Source: Lachnospiraceae bacterium
GTDB taxonomy: Bacteria > Bacillota > Clostridia > Lachnospirales > Lachnospiraceae
Assembly (NCBI GenBank): GCA_017450065.1
Contig: JAFSYI010000061.1
Location: 56,849 to 120,848, forward strand
DNA: 64,000 nt
Direction of reading: 5' to 3'
Shown here: piece by piece, positions 9,322 to 18,660 of the stretch
Position numbering within the stretch: the first letter of the stretch is position 1
Layout: each line of letters begins with the position of its first letter
The notes under the pieces: model-generated
What the model was told of the DNA's origin: nothing
Seen by the model: only the letters and a program-made list of their open reading frames with translations
The model's database searches: none
Position numbers and translations under genes: made by a program

Positions 9322-11124
9322 ATGATAAGAGTTGCGGATTATATTATGCAAAGATTGGTACAGGAGGATGTAAAACATTTGTTTTACGTACCCGGTGGTC
9401 AGTGCGTATATTTAATGGATGCCTTAAGGCGTAATGAGGAGCTTAAGGGAATTGGAACACATCATGAACAGGCTGCAGCAATGGCGGCCACTGCATATGC
9501 GCAGTATAAGAACGGCTTAGGTGCATGCCTTGTGACAACAGGCTGCGCGGGAACAAATACCATGACCGGAGTTTTACACGCATACCAGGACAGTCTGCCT
9601 GTTATCTTTATATCGGGACAACAGAATATTAACCAGACGACCCATGCTTCAGAACTTTCATTAAGACAGATAGGTGTGCAGGAGGCTGATATAGTCCGTC
9701 TGGTTACTCCCATAACAAAGTATGCTGCCATGTTGACAGATCCGATGCAGGTGGCTTATGAACTGGATAAAGCTATTCATGAAGCGTTATCAGGAAGACA
9801 GGGACCTGTATGGATTGATGTTCCGCTGGAAATCCAGAATGCAATGGTAAATGAGGATAAGCTGCAAAGATATGAAGAGACACAAAGTGCTCCGGGATTA
9901 TCATGTGATGATATTGATTATATTAAGACAGCTTTGAAAGAGGCGGAAAGACCCGTGATCTTTTCCGGACACGGTGTTATGAGCGCAGGCGCAAAAGAGG
10001 AGCTACGTCTCTTTGCTGAGAAGAATAATCTGCCTGTTGTTTTAACCAGGTATTCGGTCGATCTTCTTCCTTATGATCACCCGTTAAATATGGGAGTAGT
10101 CTGCTCGGTTAGTGCAAACAGATATGCTAATTTTATAATTCAGAATTCGGATGTGGTTCTGAATATAGGTGGAAGGTTATCCATTGATACTACCGGACCT
10201 GAACAGAAGCAGTTCGCAAGGGAGGCTAAGGTTATAGTCATTGATATAGACGAAGAGGAGCATAAGAAGGACGGTGTTAAGATTGAGAAGCTTATAGAAG
10301 CCGATGCCAGAGAGGCTCTTCTTGGATTGCTTGAAGAGAAGGTATCCTGTGATACTTCAGAATGGATTGAAAAATGTAACCATTGGAAGAGCATTTTTCC
10401 TGATTATTCCGGAACGGAGACTGCAAATGGATTTATTGATTTCAAATACTTCCTCGATAAGCTCTCATGTGTGATTCCGCATAATACTACGGTGCTGGCA
10501 GATGCAGGTATGACAGGGGCCTGTGTATCAGCCAACTGTCATTTATATGAAGGTGGCAGGATGATTCATGCATATGCACAGGGCGAGATGGGATTTACTC
10601 TCCCGGGTGCATTCGGAGCAGCATGTGCAGATTCGGATAAGACTGTAGTAGCTATTGCCGGTGATGGTTCTGTTATGATGAATCTTCAAGAACTGCAGAC
10701 ATTGGTACGCAATCAGTTCAATGTTAAGCTGATTATCAATAATAATGACGGCTACTCGGGAGTAAGGCATGGACAGAAGGCTCACTTCAGAGGTAAATCA
10801 ATCGGAACGGATCCTTCTAACGGGCTTGATTTTCCGGATTTTGGCAAGGTGGCAGAAGCCTTTGGAATACCTTATACAGAGATTAGGAAAATTAATGAGC
10901 TGGATGATTGCCTTAAGAATGTTTTTGAGGAAAAGGGCCCTCATATATGCGAAGTATTTACCGATCCGGATCAGTTCGATCTTCACAATGCACTGGTAAA
11001 ATATGATAAGAGGAAATTCGGGTTCAGACCCATTGAGGATCAATCGCCGTTTATTGACAGGGATGTATTCTTTGCTGAGATGATCATAAAGCCGCTGGAA
11101 ACAAGCTATGGAGAACCTGTTTAA
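9322..11124 (+). CDS. Thiamine-diphosphate enzyme, acetolactate-synthase-like
   Basis: About 600 residues with the three-domain POX/ALS layout. The N-terminal PYR domain has the catalytic glutamate at E49 (THHEQAAA). The C-terminal domain has the ThDP/Mg motif GDGS at ~447-450, ending at N-N-D-G. ATG 9313 is only two bases from AAGGAG, while ATG 9322 is eleven away and begins the family-typical MIRVADYI, so I chose 9322. It differs clearly from the housekeeping IlvB at 44855. Such enzymes decarboxylate a 2-oxo acid and ligate the acyl anion to a carbonyl acceptor. In sugar clusters they build branched sugars or modify side chains. Its immediate downstream neighbour is an aldolase-type enzyme. 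Confidence 0.88.
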   Translation: MIRVADYIMQRLVQEDVKHLFYVPGGQCVYLMDALRRNEELKGIGTHHEQAAAMAATAYAQYKNGLGACLVTTGCAGTNTMTGVLHAYQDSLPVIFISGQQNINQTTHASELSLRQIGVQEADIVRLVTPITKYAAMLTDPMQVAYELDKAIHEALSGRQGPVWIDVPLEIQNAMVNEDKLQRYEETQSAPGLSCDDIDYIKTALKEAERPVIFSGHGVMSAGAKEELRLFAEKNNLPVVLTRYSVDLLPYDHPLNMGVVCSVSANRYANFIIQNSDVVLNIGGRLSIDTTGPEQKQFAREAKVIVIDIDEEEHKKDGVKIEKLIEADAREALLGLLEEKVSCDTSEWIEKCNHWKSIFPDYSGTETANGFIDFKYFLDKLSCVIPHNTTVLADAGMTGACVSANCHLYEGGRMIHAYAQGEMGFTLPGAFGAACADSDKTVVAIAGDGSVMMNLQELQTLVRNQFNVKLIINNNDGYSGVRHGQKAHFRGKSIGTDPSNGLDFPDFGKVAEAFGIPYTEIRKINELDDCLKNVFEEKGPHICEVFTDPDQFDLHNALVKYDKRKFGFRPIEDQSPFIDRDVFFAEMIIKPLETSYGEPV

Positions 11125-11136
11125 GGATATTGGAAG

Positions 11137-12756
11137 ATGAGCAAACAGATTGAATTACTGGACTGTACATTAAGAGATGGAGCGTATATAACAGGATCGT
11201 ATTTTGGTGTTTCTGCAATTAAAGGGATAATTAAGAATATGCAGAATGCCGGAGTTGAGATACTTGAGTGCGGCTGGCTAAAGGATGCTCCTTACAAGGA
11301 AGGCACTTCATATTATCATGTCCCGGATGATATCATTCCATATATGGCTGATAAGAAACATGACGTCACCTATGTTGCGATGATAGATTACAACAGATAT
11401 GATACGGAGAACCTTCCCGAATATGATGGACGATCAATAGATGCCATAAGAGTTGTATTTCCCCACGGGCATCATGAAGAGGGGATTTCTATAGGAAGAA
11501 GGATACGTGAGAAAGGGTATAAAGTATTCTTTCAGGCAGCAAACACGCTTGCATATTCAGAGGAAGACCTGATCGCACTGGCCAAATGTATGAATGAATT
11601 CAAACCGGTAAGTGTCTCTATAGTTGATACGTTCGGAGCCATGTTCGAGGATGATCTTGATCGTATTGTTTCAATCCTTGATAACCGACTTGACCCGGAG
11701 ATTAAGCTAGGATTTCACTCACATAATAACCAACAGCTTGCATTTTCACTGGCTATGCATTTTGTTGAAAAAGTGACAAGGGGCAACCGAGGCTGTATTG
11801 TGGATTCTACTCTGTGCGGCATGGGCAGAGGAGCCGGAAATGCGACTACTGAGCTCGTAGCCAGCTATTTAAACAGAAGACAGCACGGATGCTATGACAT
11901 GAACGTGATCATGGATGCGATAGATAAATATATGCAGGAGTTCCAGGAAAAATATACATGGGGATATTCTACTGCGTATTTTATTGCCGGAATGTATCAG
12001 TGTCATGTGAACAATATAGCGTATCTTCAGAAAAGTCATAGAACCAATTCAAGGGATATGAGGAACATAATCAAATCTCTGACTGTGGAGCAGAGAAGAC
12101 AGTACGATTATGATATCCTGGAAGAGAAATATATGGAGAACCAGAGCAGGCACGTAGATGATGAAGCAGGTGTTTCTTTTCTTAAAGAAGATCTGTCGAA
12201 TAGAACGGTACTCCTGCTTTGCCCGGGTAATTCTCTTAATTTGGAAAAGACAAGGATCAAGGGTTATATTGATGAGCATTCTCCCGTTGTGGTGGGAGTC
12301 GGGGCATTGCTGCCTTATTACAGCTACGATTATGTGTTTTTTTCCAATCATGCCAGATATGAATATGCCAGAGAGGTATATGCTGATAAGGCGGAATCGG
12401 TAAAGAAGATATTGCTGTCGAATATAAAAACCGAGGCCGAAGAGAACGAGATAATCATTAATTTCGATTCGGTTGTAAAGCGGGGATGGAAATATTTCGA
12501 TAATCCGGCAATCTGTTGCATGAGACTTATGGGATGGCTGGGTGTTAAAGTGCTTAAGATAGCAGGCTTTGATACCTTTGGACCACGATATAATGAGAGC
12601 TATGCAGATGCTTCCCTTCCTTCTGTCAGTACAGAGGATTACGCTGAGATTAACAGGGAGCTTAAGCTTATGTACAGGGATTTCAATGATACCTATGGTG
12701 CTAAGATGAATATTGAGTTCCTGACGGATAGTGAGTTCGCGGACAACTGCGTTTGA
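11137..12756 (+). CDS. HMGL-family aldolase/acyl-transferring enzyme with extra C-terminal domain
   Basis: A 539-residue protein. Residues 1-~290 are an HMGL-like TIM barrel (HMG-CoA lyase, isopropylmalate/homocitrate synthase, 4-hydroxy-2-oxovalerate aldolase family). It shows DCTLRDG at 9-15, GFHSHNN at 192-198 (metal-binding histidines) and STLCGMGRGAGN. Residues ~345-539 are not part of that family: 'TVLLLCPGNSLNL', 'VVVGVGALLPYYSYDYVFFSN' and a C-terminal 'IAGFDTFGPRY' look like a second nucleotide- or sugar-binding Rossmann-like domain reminiscent of DUF115-type proteins. It starts 12 bp after the TPP gene, so the two likely act in sequence. I infer cleavage or formation of a C-C bond on a 2-oxo acid; direction and substrate are unknown. 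Confidence 0.8.
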   Translation: MSKQIELLDCTLRDGAYITGSYFGVSAIKGIIKNMQNAGVEILECGWLKDAPYKEGTSYYHVPDDIIPYMADKKHDVTYVAMIDYNRYDTENLPEYDGRSIDAIRVVFPHGHHEEGISIGRRIREKGYKVFFQAANTLAYSEEDLIALAKCMNEFKPVSVSIVDTFGAMFEDDLDRIVSILDNRLDPEIKLGFHSHNNQQLAFSLAMHFVEKVTRGNRGCIVDSTLCGMGRGAGNATTELVASYLNRRQHGCYDMNVIMDAIDKYMQEFQEKYTWGYSTAYFIAGMYQCHVNNIAYLQKSHRTNSRDMRNIIKSLTVEQRRQYDYDILEEKYMENQSRHVDDEAGVSFLKEDLSNRTVLLLCPGNSLNLEKTRIKGYIDEHSPVVVGVGALLPYYSYDYVFFSNHARYEYAREVYADKAESVKKILLSNIKTEAEENEIIINFDSVVKRGWKYFDNPAICCMRLMGWLGVKVLKIAGFDTFGPRYNESYADASLPSVSTEDYAEINRELKLMYRDFNDTYGAKMNIEFLTDSEFADNCV

Positions 12757-12800
12757 TAGAACATTAACTGAGAATGGATCATTGACAACAAAATGAAGAT

Positions 12801-12840
12801 AATGTATTGTTTTAATATCACATTAAAGCAATACATTTCT
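12801..12840 (+). terminator. Probable rho-independent terminator after the aldolase gene
   Basis: A 16-bp stem with one G-U-type mismatch: AATGTATTGTTTTAAT (12801-12816) pairs with ATTAAAGCAATACATT (12822-12837) across a 5-base loop, followed by TCTT. It is AT-rich, so termination would be weak. It lies 45 bp after the stop at 12756, ending the ACP-to-aldolase gene group before the transposase-family gene. Confidence 0.5.
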
Positions 12841-12948
12841 TGACATATATAGCATATTTCGGCTGATCTTCGGTGATAAACCGTCCGTTACGAAATCGTT
12901 TGCTTTAAAATACAAGTATTAACAGATTAAGTGAACGGAGGAATTAAC

Positions 12949-13995
12949 ATGGAAGATAACAGAATGAACATTGAAGAACAGTTGTTTGAATCAGGACTTT
13001 CTGAAGAGAGAAGACAATGGCACAGAGAAGTCAGTAGTGGTGAACGCCTGGCGGATATCTATTATGATACCATAGCAAAGCACGTATTTTCTCCGGATAT
13101 GTTTCCTGAACGTATGGATTTCATTCTGCATAGAACGATGCGTGACCAATCTATTAGTGTGGAACACTCTGCTGCTAATGAGACATATCTTCAAAATGTC
13201 TATGCAAAGAGAACAATAAGCGATTTACCTGCATGGCTTAAGGATCACAGGCTTGTTGATATAGAAATACAGAGGATTGCCCAAGAGTATGTATTTGATA
13301 GAGCGGAAATCTATGCATCAAATATGCTTCTTTTGCAATATTCGGTCGAAGAAGGTAAACCTAAGAGTAGTCTGAACTATGAGAATATCAATAATGCAAT
13401 CATTATTGTGATGATGGTTAACAGTCCGAGAATTTTCAAGGAATTCAGGTCGGATAGGTACATACACAGAATAACAACGGCAATAGCTGACTCGGGTATT
13501 GAGTTCTCAATGAGAAAGCATATTGTGTTTGTGCAGCTTGACAAAGCTCTTGAACTGTATTTGAACGACACGTATAATGAAGATGAAGATGTAGAACTTC
13601 TTAAAATGTTCTCTCTTATAGCAGATATCAATAATGAGAAGGTAATAAAAGAAACAAGAGGAAATGAATTATTTGATGGCATACGTGAAGATGTTTACAG
13701 ATTCACCAGAAGTCTGGAGGTGCAACAGATGATTTTGGCAGAAGATTTGGCGATGTTAGATTGGAATTCATACAAAGAACAGAGTAAACGAGAAGGCAGA
13801 CAAGAAGGAATACAAGAAGGCAGACAAGAAGGAATACGAGAAGGCAGACGAGAAGGCAAGCAAGAGGTAAATGATTTGTATAGGTGGCTGCTGGAACATG
13901 GACGCGAACAAGATATTAAAAAGGCAATAAGTGACAATGAATATATGGAAAAGCTTACAGAAGAGTATAGAGCATATCTCAGTAGCAGCACTTGA
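12949..13995 (+). CDS. PD-(D/E)XK nuclease family transposase-like protein (Rpn-like)
   Basis: A 348-residue protein of the PF12784-type family. The N-terminus matches 'SGERLADIYYDTIAKHVFSPDMFP', and the nuclease core shows LVDIEIQR near residue 112 (E-x-Q form of PD-(D/E)XK). The C-terminal region holds tandem QEGR/REGR units typical of these proteins, with the matching 24-bp DNA repeat at ~13789-13866. GGAGG stands 8 bases before ATG 12949; the GTG at 12931 has no suitable site and was rejected. The gene is separated from both polysaccharide groups by hairpins, so it is probably a mobile or passenger gene. Family members are linked to recombination, not to a proven transposition mechanism. 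Confidence 0.85.
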   Translation: MEDNRMNIEEQLFESGLSEERRQWHREVSSGERLADIYYDTIAKHVFSPDMFPERMDFILHRTMRDQSISVEHSAANETYLQNVYAKRTISDLPAWLKDHRLVDIEIQRIAQEYVFDRAEIYASNMLLLQYSVEEGKPKSSLNYENINNAIIIVMMVNSPRIFKEFRSDRYIHRITTAIADSGIEFSMRKHIVFVQLDKALELYLNDTYNEDEDVELLKMFSLIADINNEKVIKETRGNELFDGIREDVYRFTRSLEVQQMILAEDLAMLDWNSYKEQSKREGRQEGIQEGRQEGIREGRREGKQEVNDLYRWLLEHGREQDIKKAISDNEYMEKLTEEYRAYLSSST

Positions 13996-14042
13996 TAATG
14001 CAGAGAAACAGAAAAGTTATATGGGATGACATTTCAAAATAT

Positions 14043-14165
14043 ATAGTGAACGAATTTAATTCGTTCACTTTGCGCCGATTGCGAGGCATCGAAGATGCCC
14101 ATCCTATCGCAATCGTGTGCATCAATTTGGTATAGTAAACGAAATTATTTATTTCGTTTACTATA
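14043..14165. repeat. Hairpin-rich spacer with terminal inverted repeats
   Basis: Three inverted repeats are stacked in 123 bp. A 25-bp palindrome (AGTGAACGAATT / AATTCGTTCACT, 14045-14069) is followed by a nested hairpin (GATTGCGA 14077-14084 with TCGCAATC 14107-14114, inside it GGCATC/GATGCC), then a 15-bp stem (14131-14145 with 14151-14165). The outer ends ATAGTGAACGAA and TTCGTTTACTAT are themselves inverted repeats with one mismatch. It lies directly between the transposase-family gene and the LuxE-LuxC operon. It may be a small mobile-element remnant, a terminator pair, or a leader structure for the downstream operon. Confidence 0.6.
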
Positions 14166-14190
14166 GTTAATGTTTAGGAAAGAAGGTTAT

Positions 14191-16542
14191 ATGTCATTTG
14201 ATAAGTTACTGCAGCTGGAACCTTATTCATTGAAACAGGATGAAAAGGAAGAGCTGCTTACCGAAAGAATTACAGAGCTTACAGAACATCACAGGCAGAA
14301 CTGTCCGGAATATGGGGCAGTTCTGTCGTCTGTTATGTATGACAAAAAGAATATAAGATCATATAAAGACATTCCATTCCTTCCCGTACGGCTTTTTAAA
14401 GAACTCTCCTTGAAGAGCGTGCCGGATGATGAGATCGTAAAGACAATGACATCTTCGGGGACTTCAGGTCAGGCTGTATCAAAAATCTATCTGAACAGAT
14501 CTACATCGGTCAATCAGCAGAAGGCTATGGTTAAGATCGTGAGTGATTTCACGGGCTCTACAAGGATGCCCATGCTTATAATTGACTGTCCGTCCGTGGT
14601 GAAGGACAGGAAGATGTTTTCGGCAAGGGGTGCAGGAATACTTGGCTTTTCCATATTCGGGTCAAAGAAGCTGTATGCGCTGAACGATGATATGCAGCTG
14701 GATGTTGATGGTATCCGTGAATTCCTTGGAAGGCATAAAGAGGAAAGAATACTTATCTTCGGCTTTACATTTATGATATGGCAGTTTTTCTATAAACAGC
14801 TGGTTAAGCTTAAGGAAGAGGGAATAGTTCTTGACCTGTCTAATGCGGTTATGATACACGGAGGTGGATGGAAGAAGCTTATAAGTGAGGCTGTGGAGCC
14901 GGATGAATTCAGAAACAGATTCAGGGATTTATGCGGCCTTGACGATATACATGATTATTACGGTATGGTTGAGCAGACCGGATGCATATATATGCAGTGC
15001 GAATGCGGGCATCTGCATGCCAGTGTATTTTCTGATGTTATTACAAGAAGAGGGATTGATTTCTCGGAATGCGATATCGGTGAGAGGGGAATAATACAGG
15101 TGGTTTCATCTATTCCCGATTCATATCCCGGCCATTCGCTGCTTACCGAGGATGAAGGTGTTATACTTGGAGAAGATGACTGCCCTTGTGGAAGAAAAGG
15201 TAAGTATTTCAAGGTGCTTGGGCGTCTTAAAGATGCAGAGATACGTGGATGCAGTGATACCTTCGCTTTGGATCATGACAGGGGAACCGATACTGTAAAT
15301 GATATATCAGAGGATCATGAAACTTCGGTGTTGGATAAAATATCTTATCTCATCGGAAACCGGAAAACAATTGAGGATATGACTGATGTGAAACCGCTTG
15401 AGCCTTTCGCGGATTCTGTTATGGATTTCCTTGCTGACCTGTCTGCAGCCATAATGAAAGACAGGGAAGCAAAGGAATATCCGGATGTTGTGACTCTGGG
15501 ATTCTGGCTTCGAAGGGCATCGCTTGAAAACATGAAACAGCGCTTTACAGGTAAGGATAGTTTGATCCGCCTGGGGCGTGGAGTGGCATTCCACATCGCA
15601 CCGTCAAATGTGCCGGTCAATTATGCATATACGCTGTTCAGCGGTCTGTTATGTGGCAATGCGAATATTGTCAGGGTACCAGGTAAGAACTTTAGACAGG
15701 TTGAAGTGATCAACGGACTGATAAGACAGGTGCTTAACAGTCATGAAGAGATCAGGCAATATATTTCTCTTGTGAGATATGAGAGAAATAAAGACATTAA
15801 TGATTATCTGTCATCTATGTGCGATCTAAGGGTTATATGGGGTGGTGATGAGACAATAAGAAATCTGCGGATGTCTCCGCTTCCTGCAAGAGCTACGGAA
15901 ATAGTATTCGCGGACAGATATTCTCTGGCTATTATTGATTCGGATAGTTATATGGAGAATGTGGGAGATGATGACTGCGTAAAAGACAGAAAGCGTATTG
16001 CCAATGATTTCTATAACGATACGTATCTGACAGATCAGAATGCATGTACAAGTCCGCGTGTTGTAATATGGATTGGAAAACAGATCACTGCAGCAAGGGA
16101 GTTGTTCTGGCGTGAGCTGCTTGACATTGTGAAACAAAGATATGATCTGCAGCCGGTTCAGGCAGTGGATAAGCTGGTTAAAGAGTATATGGCAGCTGCT
16201 TCAGGCTGTGATATTAAAGAAACCGGAGATGTCAGAGACAACCGTCTTGTGAGGATGGAAACAAAGACAGCCTCAAGTAAGCTTCTTGAATATCGGGGCA
16301 ATTCAGGATATTTCTACGAATATATGGTTGATGATATAATTGAAGTCAGGGAGTTGTGTGATGATTCACGGTGCCAGACCATAGGATATTATGGGAACAG
16401 TGATTCACTTCGTCCACTTCTCAAATCCGGAATCAAGGGTGTAGATCGAGTGGTTCCTATAGGACACACGATGGATTTTGATCTTCTTTGGGACGGATAT
16501 GATCTGGTTGAAAGAATGACCAGGATAGTAGTAAGGGTATGA
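14191..16542 (+). CDS. LuxE-LuxC fusion: acyl-protein synthetase plus acyl-CoA reductase
   Basis: About 783 residues. Residues 1-~355 are LuxE-like (AMP-dependent acyl-protein synthetase) with TSSGTSGQAV from T87 and two Cys-rich pieces, 'GCIYMQCECGHLH' and 'DDCPCGRKGKY', that could bind zinc. After a ~30-residue linker, residues ~385-783 are LuxC-like (aldehyde-dehydrogenase fold). It has 'GRGVAFHIAPSNVPVN' for nucleotide binding and catalytic C619 in DQNACTSPR. Together these activate an acid as AMP-ester/thioester and reduce it to an aldehyde with NADPH. ATG 14191 has AGAAGG upstream and matches the start of the LuxE paralogue at 20463; ATG 14170 lacks a site. The next gene overlaps by ATGA. 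Free aldehyde release or handover to the TPP or transketolase enzymes is inferred. Confidence 0.85.
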   Translation: MSFDKLLQLEPYSLKQDEKEELLTERITELTEHHRQNCPEYGAVLSSVMYDKKNIRSYKDIPFLPVRLFKELSLKSVPDDEIVKTMTSSGTSGQAVSKIYLNRSTSVNQQKAMVKIVSDFTGSTRMPMLIIDCPSVVKDRKMFSARGAGILGFSIFGSKKLYALNDDMQLDVDGIREFLGRHKEERILIFGFTFMIWQFFYKQLVKLKEEGIVLDLSNAVMIHGGGWKKLISEAVEPDEFRNRFRDLCGLDDIHDYYGMVEQTGCIYMQCECGHLHASVFSDVITRRGIDFSECDIGERGIIQVVSSIPDSYPGHSLLTEDEGVILGEDDCPCGRKGKYFKVLGRLKDAEIRGCSDTFALDHDRGTDTVNDISEDHETSVLDKISYLIGNRKTIEDMTDVKPLEPFADSVMDFLADLSAAIMKDREAKEYPDVVTLGFWLRRASLENMKQRFTGKDSLIRLGRGVAFHIAPSNVPVNYAYTLFSGLLCGNANIVRVPGKNFRQVEVINGLIRQVLNSHEEIRQYISLVRYERNKDINDYLSSMCDLRVIWGGDETIRNLRMSPLPARATEIVFADRYSLAIIDSDSYMENVGDDDCVKDRKRIANDFYNDTYLTDQNACTSPRVVIWIGKQITAARELFWRELLDIVKQRYDLQPVQAVDKLVKEYMAAASGCDIKETGDVRDNRLVRMETKTASSKLLEYRGNSGYFYEYMVDDIIEVRELCDDSRCQTIGYYGNSDSLRPLLKSGIKGVDRVVPIGHTMDFDLLWDGYDLVERMTRIVVRV

Positions 16543-17909
16543 GCTTTCTAAAGAAAATTTTCACAGAAGATTCATCAAACGGATTCATATGGAATGCGAT
16601 AGGCGGGAGCCTGTTTGCAGGGCAGTCGGTCATTCTGCTGTTCCTTTGTGCAAGATTCTATGATCAGGAAACAGCCGGTGTCGTATCCATATCGTATGCG
16701 GTAGCGAATCTTATATATATGATAGCTCTTTATGGCGTGAGGAACTTTCAGGTTACCGATACCAAAGAGACGTACAGATTTACGGACTATCTGGTACTAA
16801 GAGCATTGTCAATACTGTTTGCAGTGGCAATATTACTATCGTATATGGTGCTGATGTATAAGTATAATGGATATTCGGGTCATAAATGCGCGGTTGTTAT
16901 AGCAATGACAGTGCTGAAGATGGTGAATGCAGGCGAGGATGTGATCGTCGGCAGGCTTCAGCAGAGAGGATTCTTCGTAGTGGGTGCCAGGATGGGTGCA
17001 GTAAGGGAATTCATTATGCTTACAGCTGTCTGTATCCTGATATGCATGAAGTTTGATATTGTTGCTGCTCTTATATGCGGCACGGTTATAAGTCTTGTAA
17101 TGGAGCTGTTCCTTGTATCTAAGTCAAGGAACTACCTGAGATCCGACATGCAAGATACCGGTGCTTCGGATGTTGCTGATGTGTATGCACATGATATGGA
17201 TGAAGCCGGTATGATCATAACCGGTGGAGACACTGTATCAGGCAGAGCCGGATTTGACAGAACGCGGCTGCCTGGTCTCCTTAGGAGCTGTACTCCTCTG
17301 TGCGTGAGTACAGTACTTGCAATATATTTAAGCAATATTCCAAAGTATGTTACGGACTGGTATCTGGACGAGATCACGCAGGCGATTGTGGGATACCTTA
17401 TTTTACCCGTGTTTACTATCGCACTGCTTAACCAGTTCATATACACACCTTTTATAAAGGGACTCGGTGATCTGTGGAATGCCGGGAACAGACGTGGGTT
17501 TATAAACAGAGTAGCGCTGCAGTCGGTGGTGATCATTTCAAGCGCCGGGATCATATTGCTGATTTCGTATTGGATAGGAATACCGCTTCTGTCAATGGTG
17601 TACAATATTGATTTAAGGCCCTATATGAAGGAGTTCGTGCTTCTTCTGGTGGGCGGTGGACTATATGCGCTTGAATATTATCTTATAATTCCTGTCACTG
17701 TAATGCATGAACAGGTTAAAATCGCATTAAGCTACATGGCAGCTATAGTTATGTCGCTGGCGGTGCAGAAAAGTCTGGTTGCCGGATTCGGGTTGACGGG
17801 TGTGGGAGTTCTGTATATTTTAGTCAATCTGATCATTACGGTATTACTTGTTTTTGTTATCTGTAAGAAATATAGGAGTGTAAGTGCAGAGGAGCAGGTT
17901 GATGGCTGA
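16539..17909 (+). CDS. Polysaccharide flippase, Wzx/MATE-like
   Basis: A 456-residue integral membrane protein with about 12 predicted helices, the MVF/Wzx layout. It begins 'NGFIWNAIGGSLFAGQSVILLF', typical of polysaccharide-biosynthesis exporters. A soluble-looking insertion lies near residues 200-240. Its ATG overlaps the LuxE-LuxC stop (ATGA). Wzx proteins move undecaprenyl-pyrophosphate-linked repeat units across the membrane, so this cluster probably makes a polymer assembled in the Wzy manner. No Wzy polymerase was recognised inside the window. Confidence 0.82.
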   Translation: MSFLKKIFTEDSSNGFIWNAIGGSLFAGQSVILLFLCARFYDQETAGVVSISYAVANLIYMIALYGVRNFQVTDTKETYRFTDYLVLRALSILFAVAILLSYMVLMYKYNGYSGHKCAVVIAMTVLKMVNAGEDVIVGRLQQRGFFVVGARMGAVREFIMLTAVCILICMKFDIVAALICGTVISLVMELFLVSKSRNYLRSDMQDTGASDVADVYAHDMDEAGMIITGGDTVSGRAGFDRTRLPGLLRSCTPLCVSTVLAIYLSNIPKYVTDWYLDEITQAIVGYLILPVFTIALLNQFIYTPFIKGLGDLWNAGNRRGFINRVALQSVVIISSAGIILLISYWIGIPLLSMVYNIDLRPYMKEFVLLLVGGGLYALEYYLIIPVTVMHEQVKIALSYMAAIVMSLAVQKSLVAGFGLTGVGVLYILVNLIITVLLVFVICKKYRSVSAEEQVDG

Positions 17910-18660
17910 AAGACTGTTATCAGGTAAAAATATTATAATAACCGGAGCAACAAGGGGAATAGGAAATACGATCCTTAAGTTGTTTGCGGAGAACGGTGCC
18001 AATATATGGGCATGTGCGAGGACGGTTAATGAAGAGTTCGAAAGAGAGATCGGGGAGCTTGCAGAGACATATAATGTCTGGATCAGACCGGTATACTTTG
18101 ATCTTTCTGACGAAGATGATATAAAGAGAGGTATAAAGGAGATCATCTCTGCCAAACAGAGCATAGATGTACTGGTAAATAACGCAGGTATGGCATATGG
18201 CGGCCTTTTTACCATGACTCCGATGTCAAAGCTTAAAGAGGTGTTCCAGATCAATTACTTTGCCCAGATACAGGTCATGCAGTCGGTACTCCGGGCTATG
18301 ATGAAGCAAAAGAGCGGATGTATAATTAATATGGCTTCGATAGGAGGCATTGAGACCGCACCGGGATATCTGGCTTACGGCTCGAGCAAGGCGGCACTTA
18401 TTTATGCGACCAAATCTGCTTCGCATGAGGTCGGACAATACGGTATAAGGGTTAATGCAATAGCTCCGGGACTTACACAGACGGATATGGGCGGATACAA
18501 GCCTGATGAAGAGATCCGGAAGATACTGGACAGGAGCAGCCTTCACAGAATGGCTGAGCCTGTAGAGATAGCCAACTGCGCGCTGTTTCTTGCTTCAGAC
18601 AGGTCTTCCTTTATTACAGGTCAGGTAATGATTGCCGATGGAGGTAGAATATGTGTATAG
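17902..18660 (+). CDS. SDR-family oxidoreductase, second copy
   Basis: A 252-residue classical SDR starting at ATG 17902, which has GAGGAG upstream and overlaps the flippase stop; the GTG at 17884 lies before that site and was not used. Motifs are TGATRGIG at 14-21, NNAG, Y159 and K163 in YGSSK, and a C-terminal ADGG. It resembles the SDR at 2348 in several loops (GANxxA, FDLSxE, 'GPG/APGLTxTDMG'). The following transketolase gene overlaps its stop by 10 bases. A keto group made by transketolase or the aldehyde made by LuxC are candidate substrates; this is inference from order. Confidence 0.9.
   Translation: MAERLLSGKNIIITGATRGIGNTILKLFAENGANIWACARTVNEEFEREIGELAETYNVWIRPVYFDLSDEDDIKRGIKEIISAKQSIDVLVNNAGMAYGGLFTMTPMSKLKEVFQINYFAQIQVMQSVLRAMMKQKSGCIINMASIGGIETAPGYLAYGSSKAALIYATKSASHEVGQYGIRVNAIAPGLTQTDMGGYKPDEEIRKILDRSSLHRMAEPVEIANCALFLASDRSSFITGQVMIADGGRICV

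Noticed and set aside
9322-12756. Phosphonate pathway (ThDP phosphonopyruvate decarboxylase plus HMGL-type synthase)
   Set aside because: The ThDP enzyme is full-length ALS-like rather than Ppd-like, and no PEP mutase gene is seen; it could only be revived if pepM lies outside the window.
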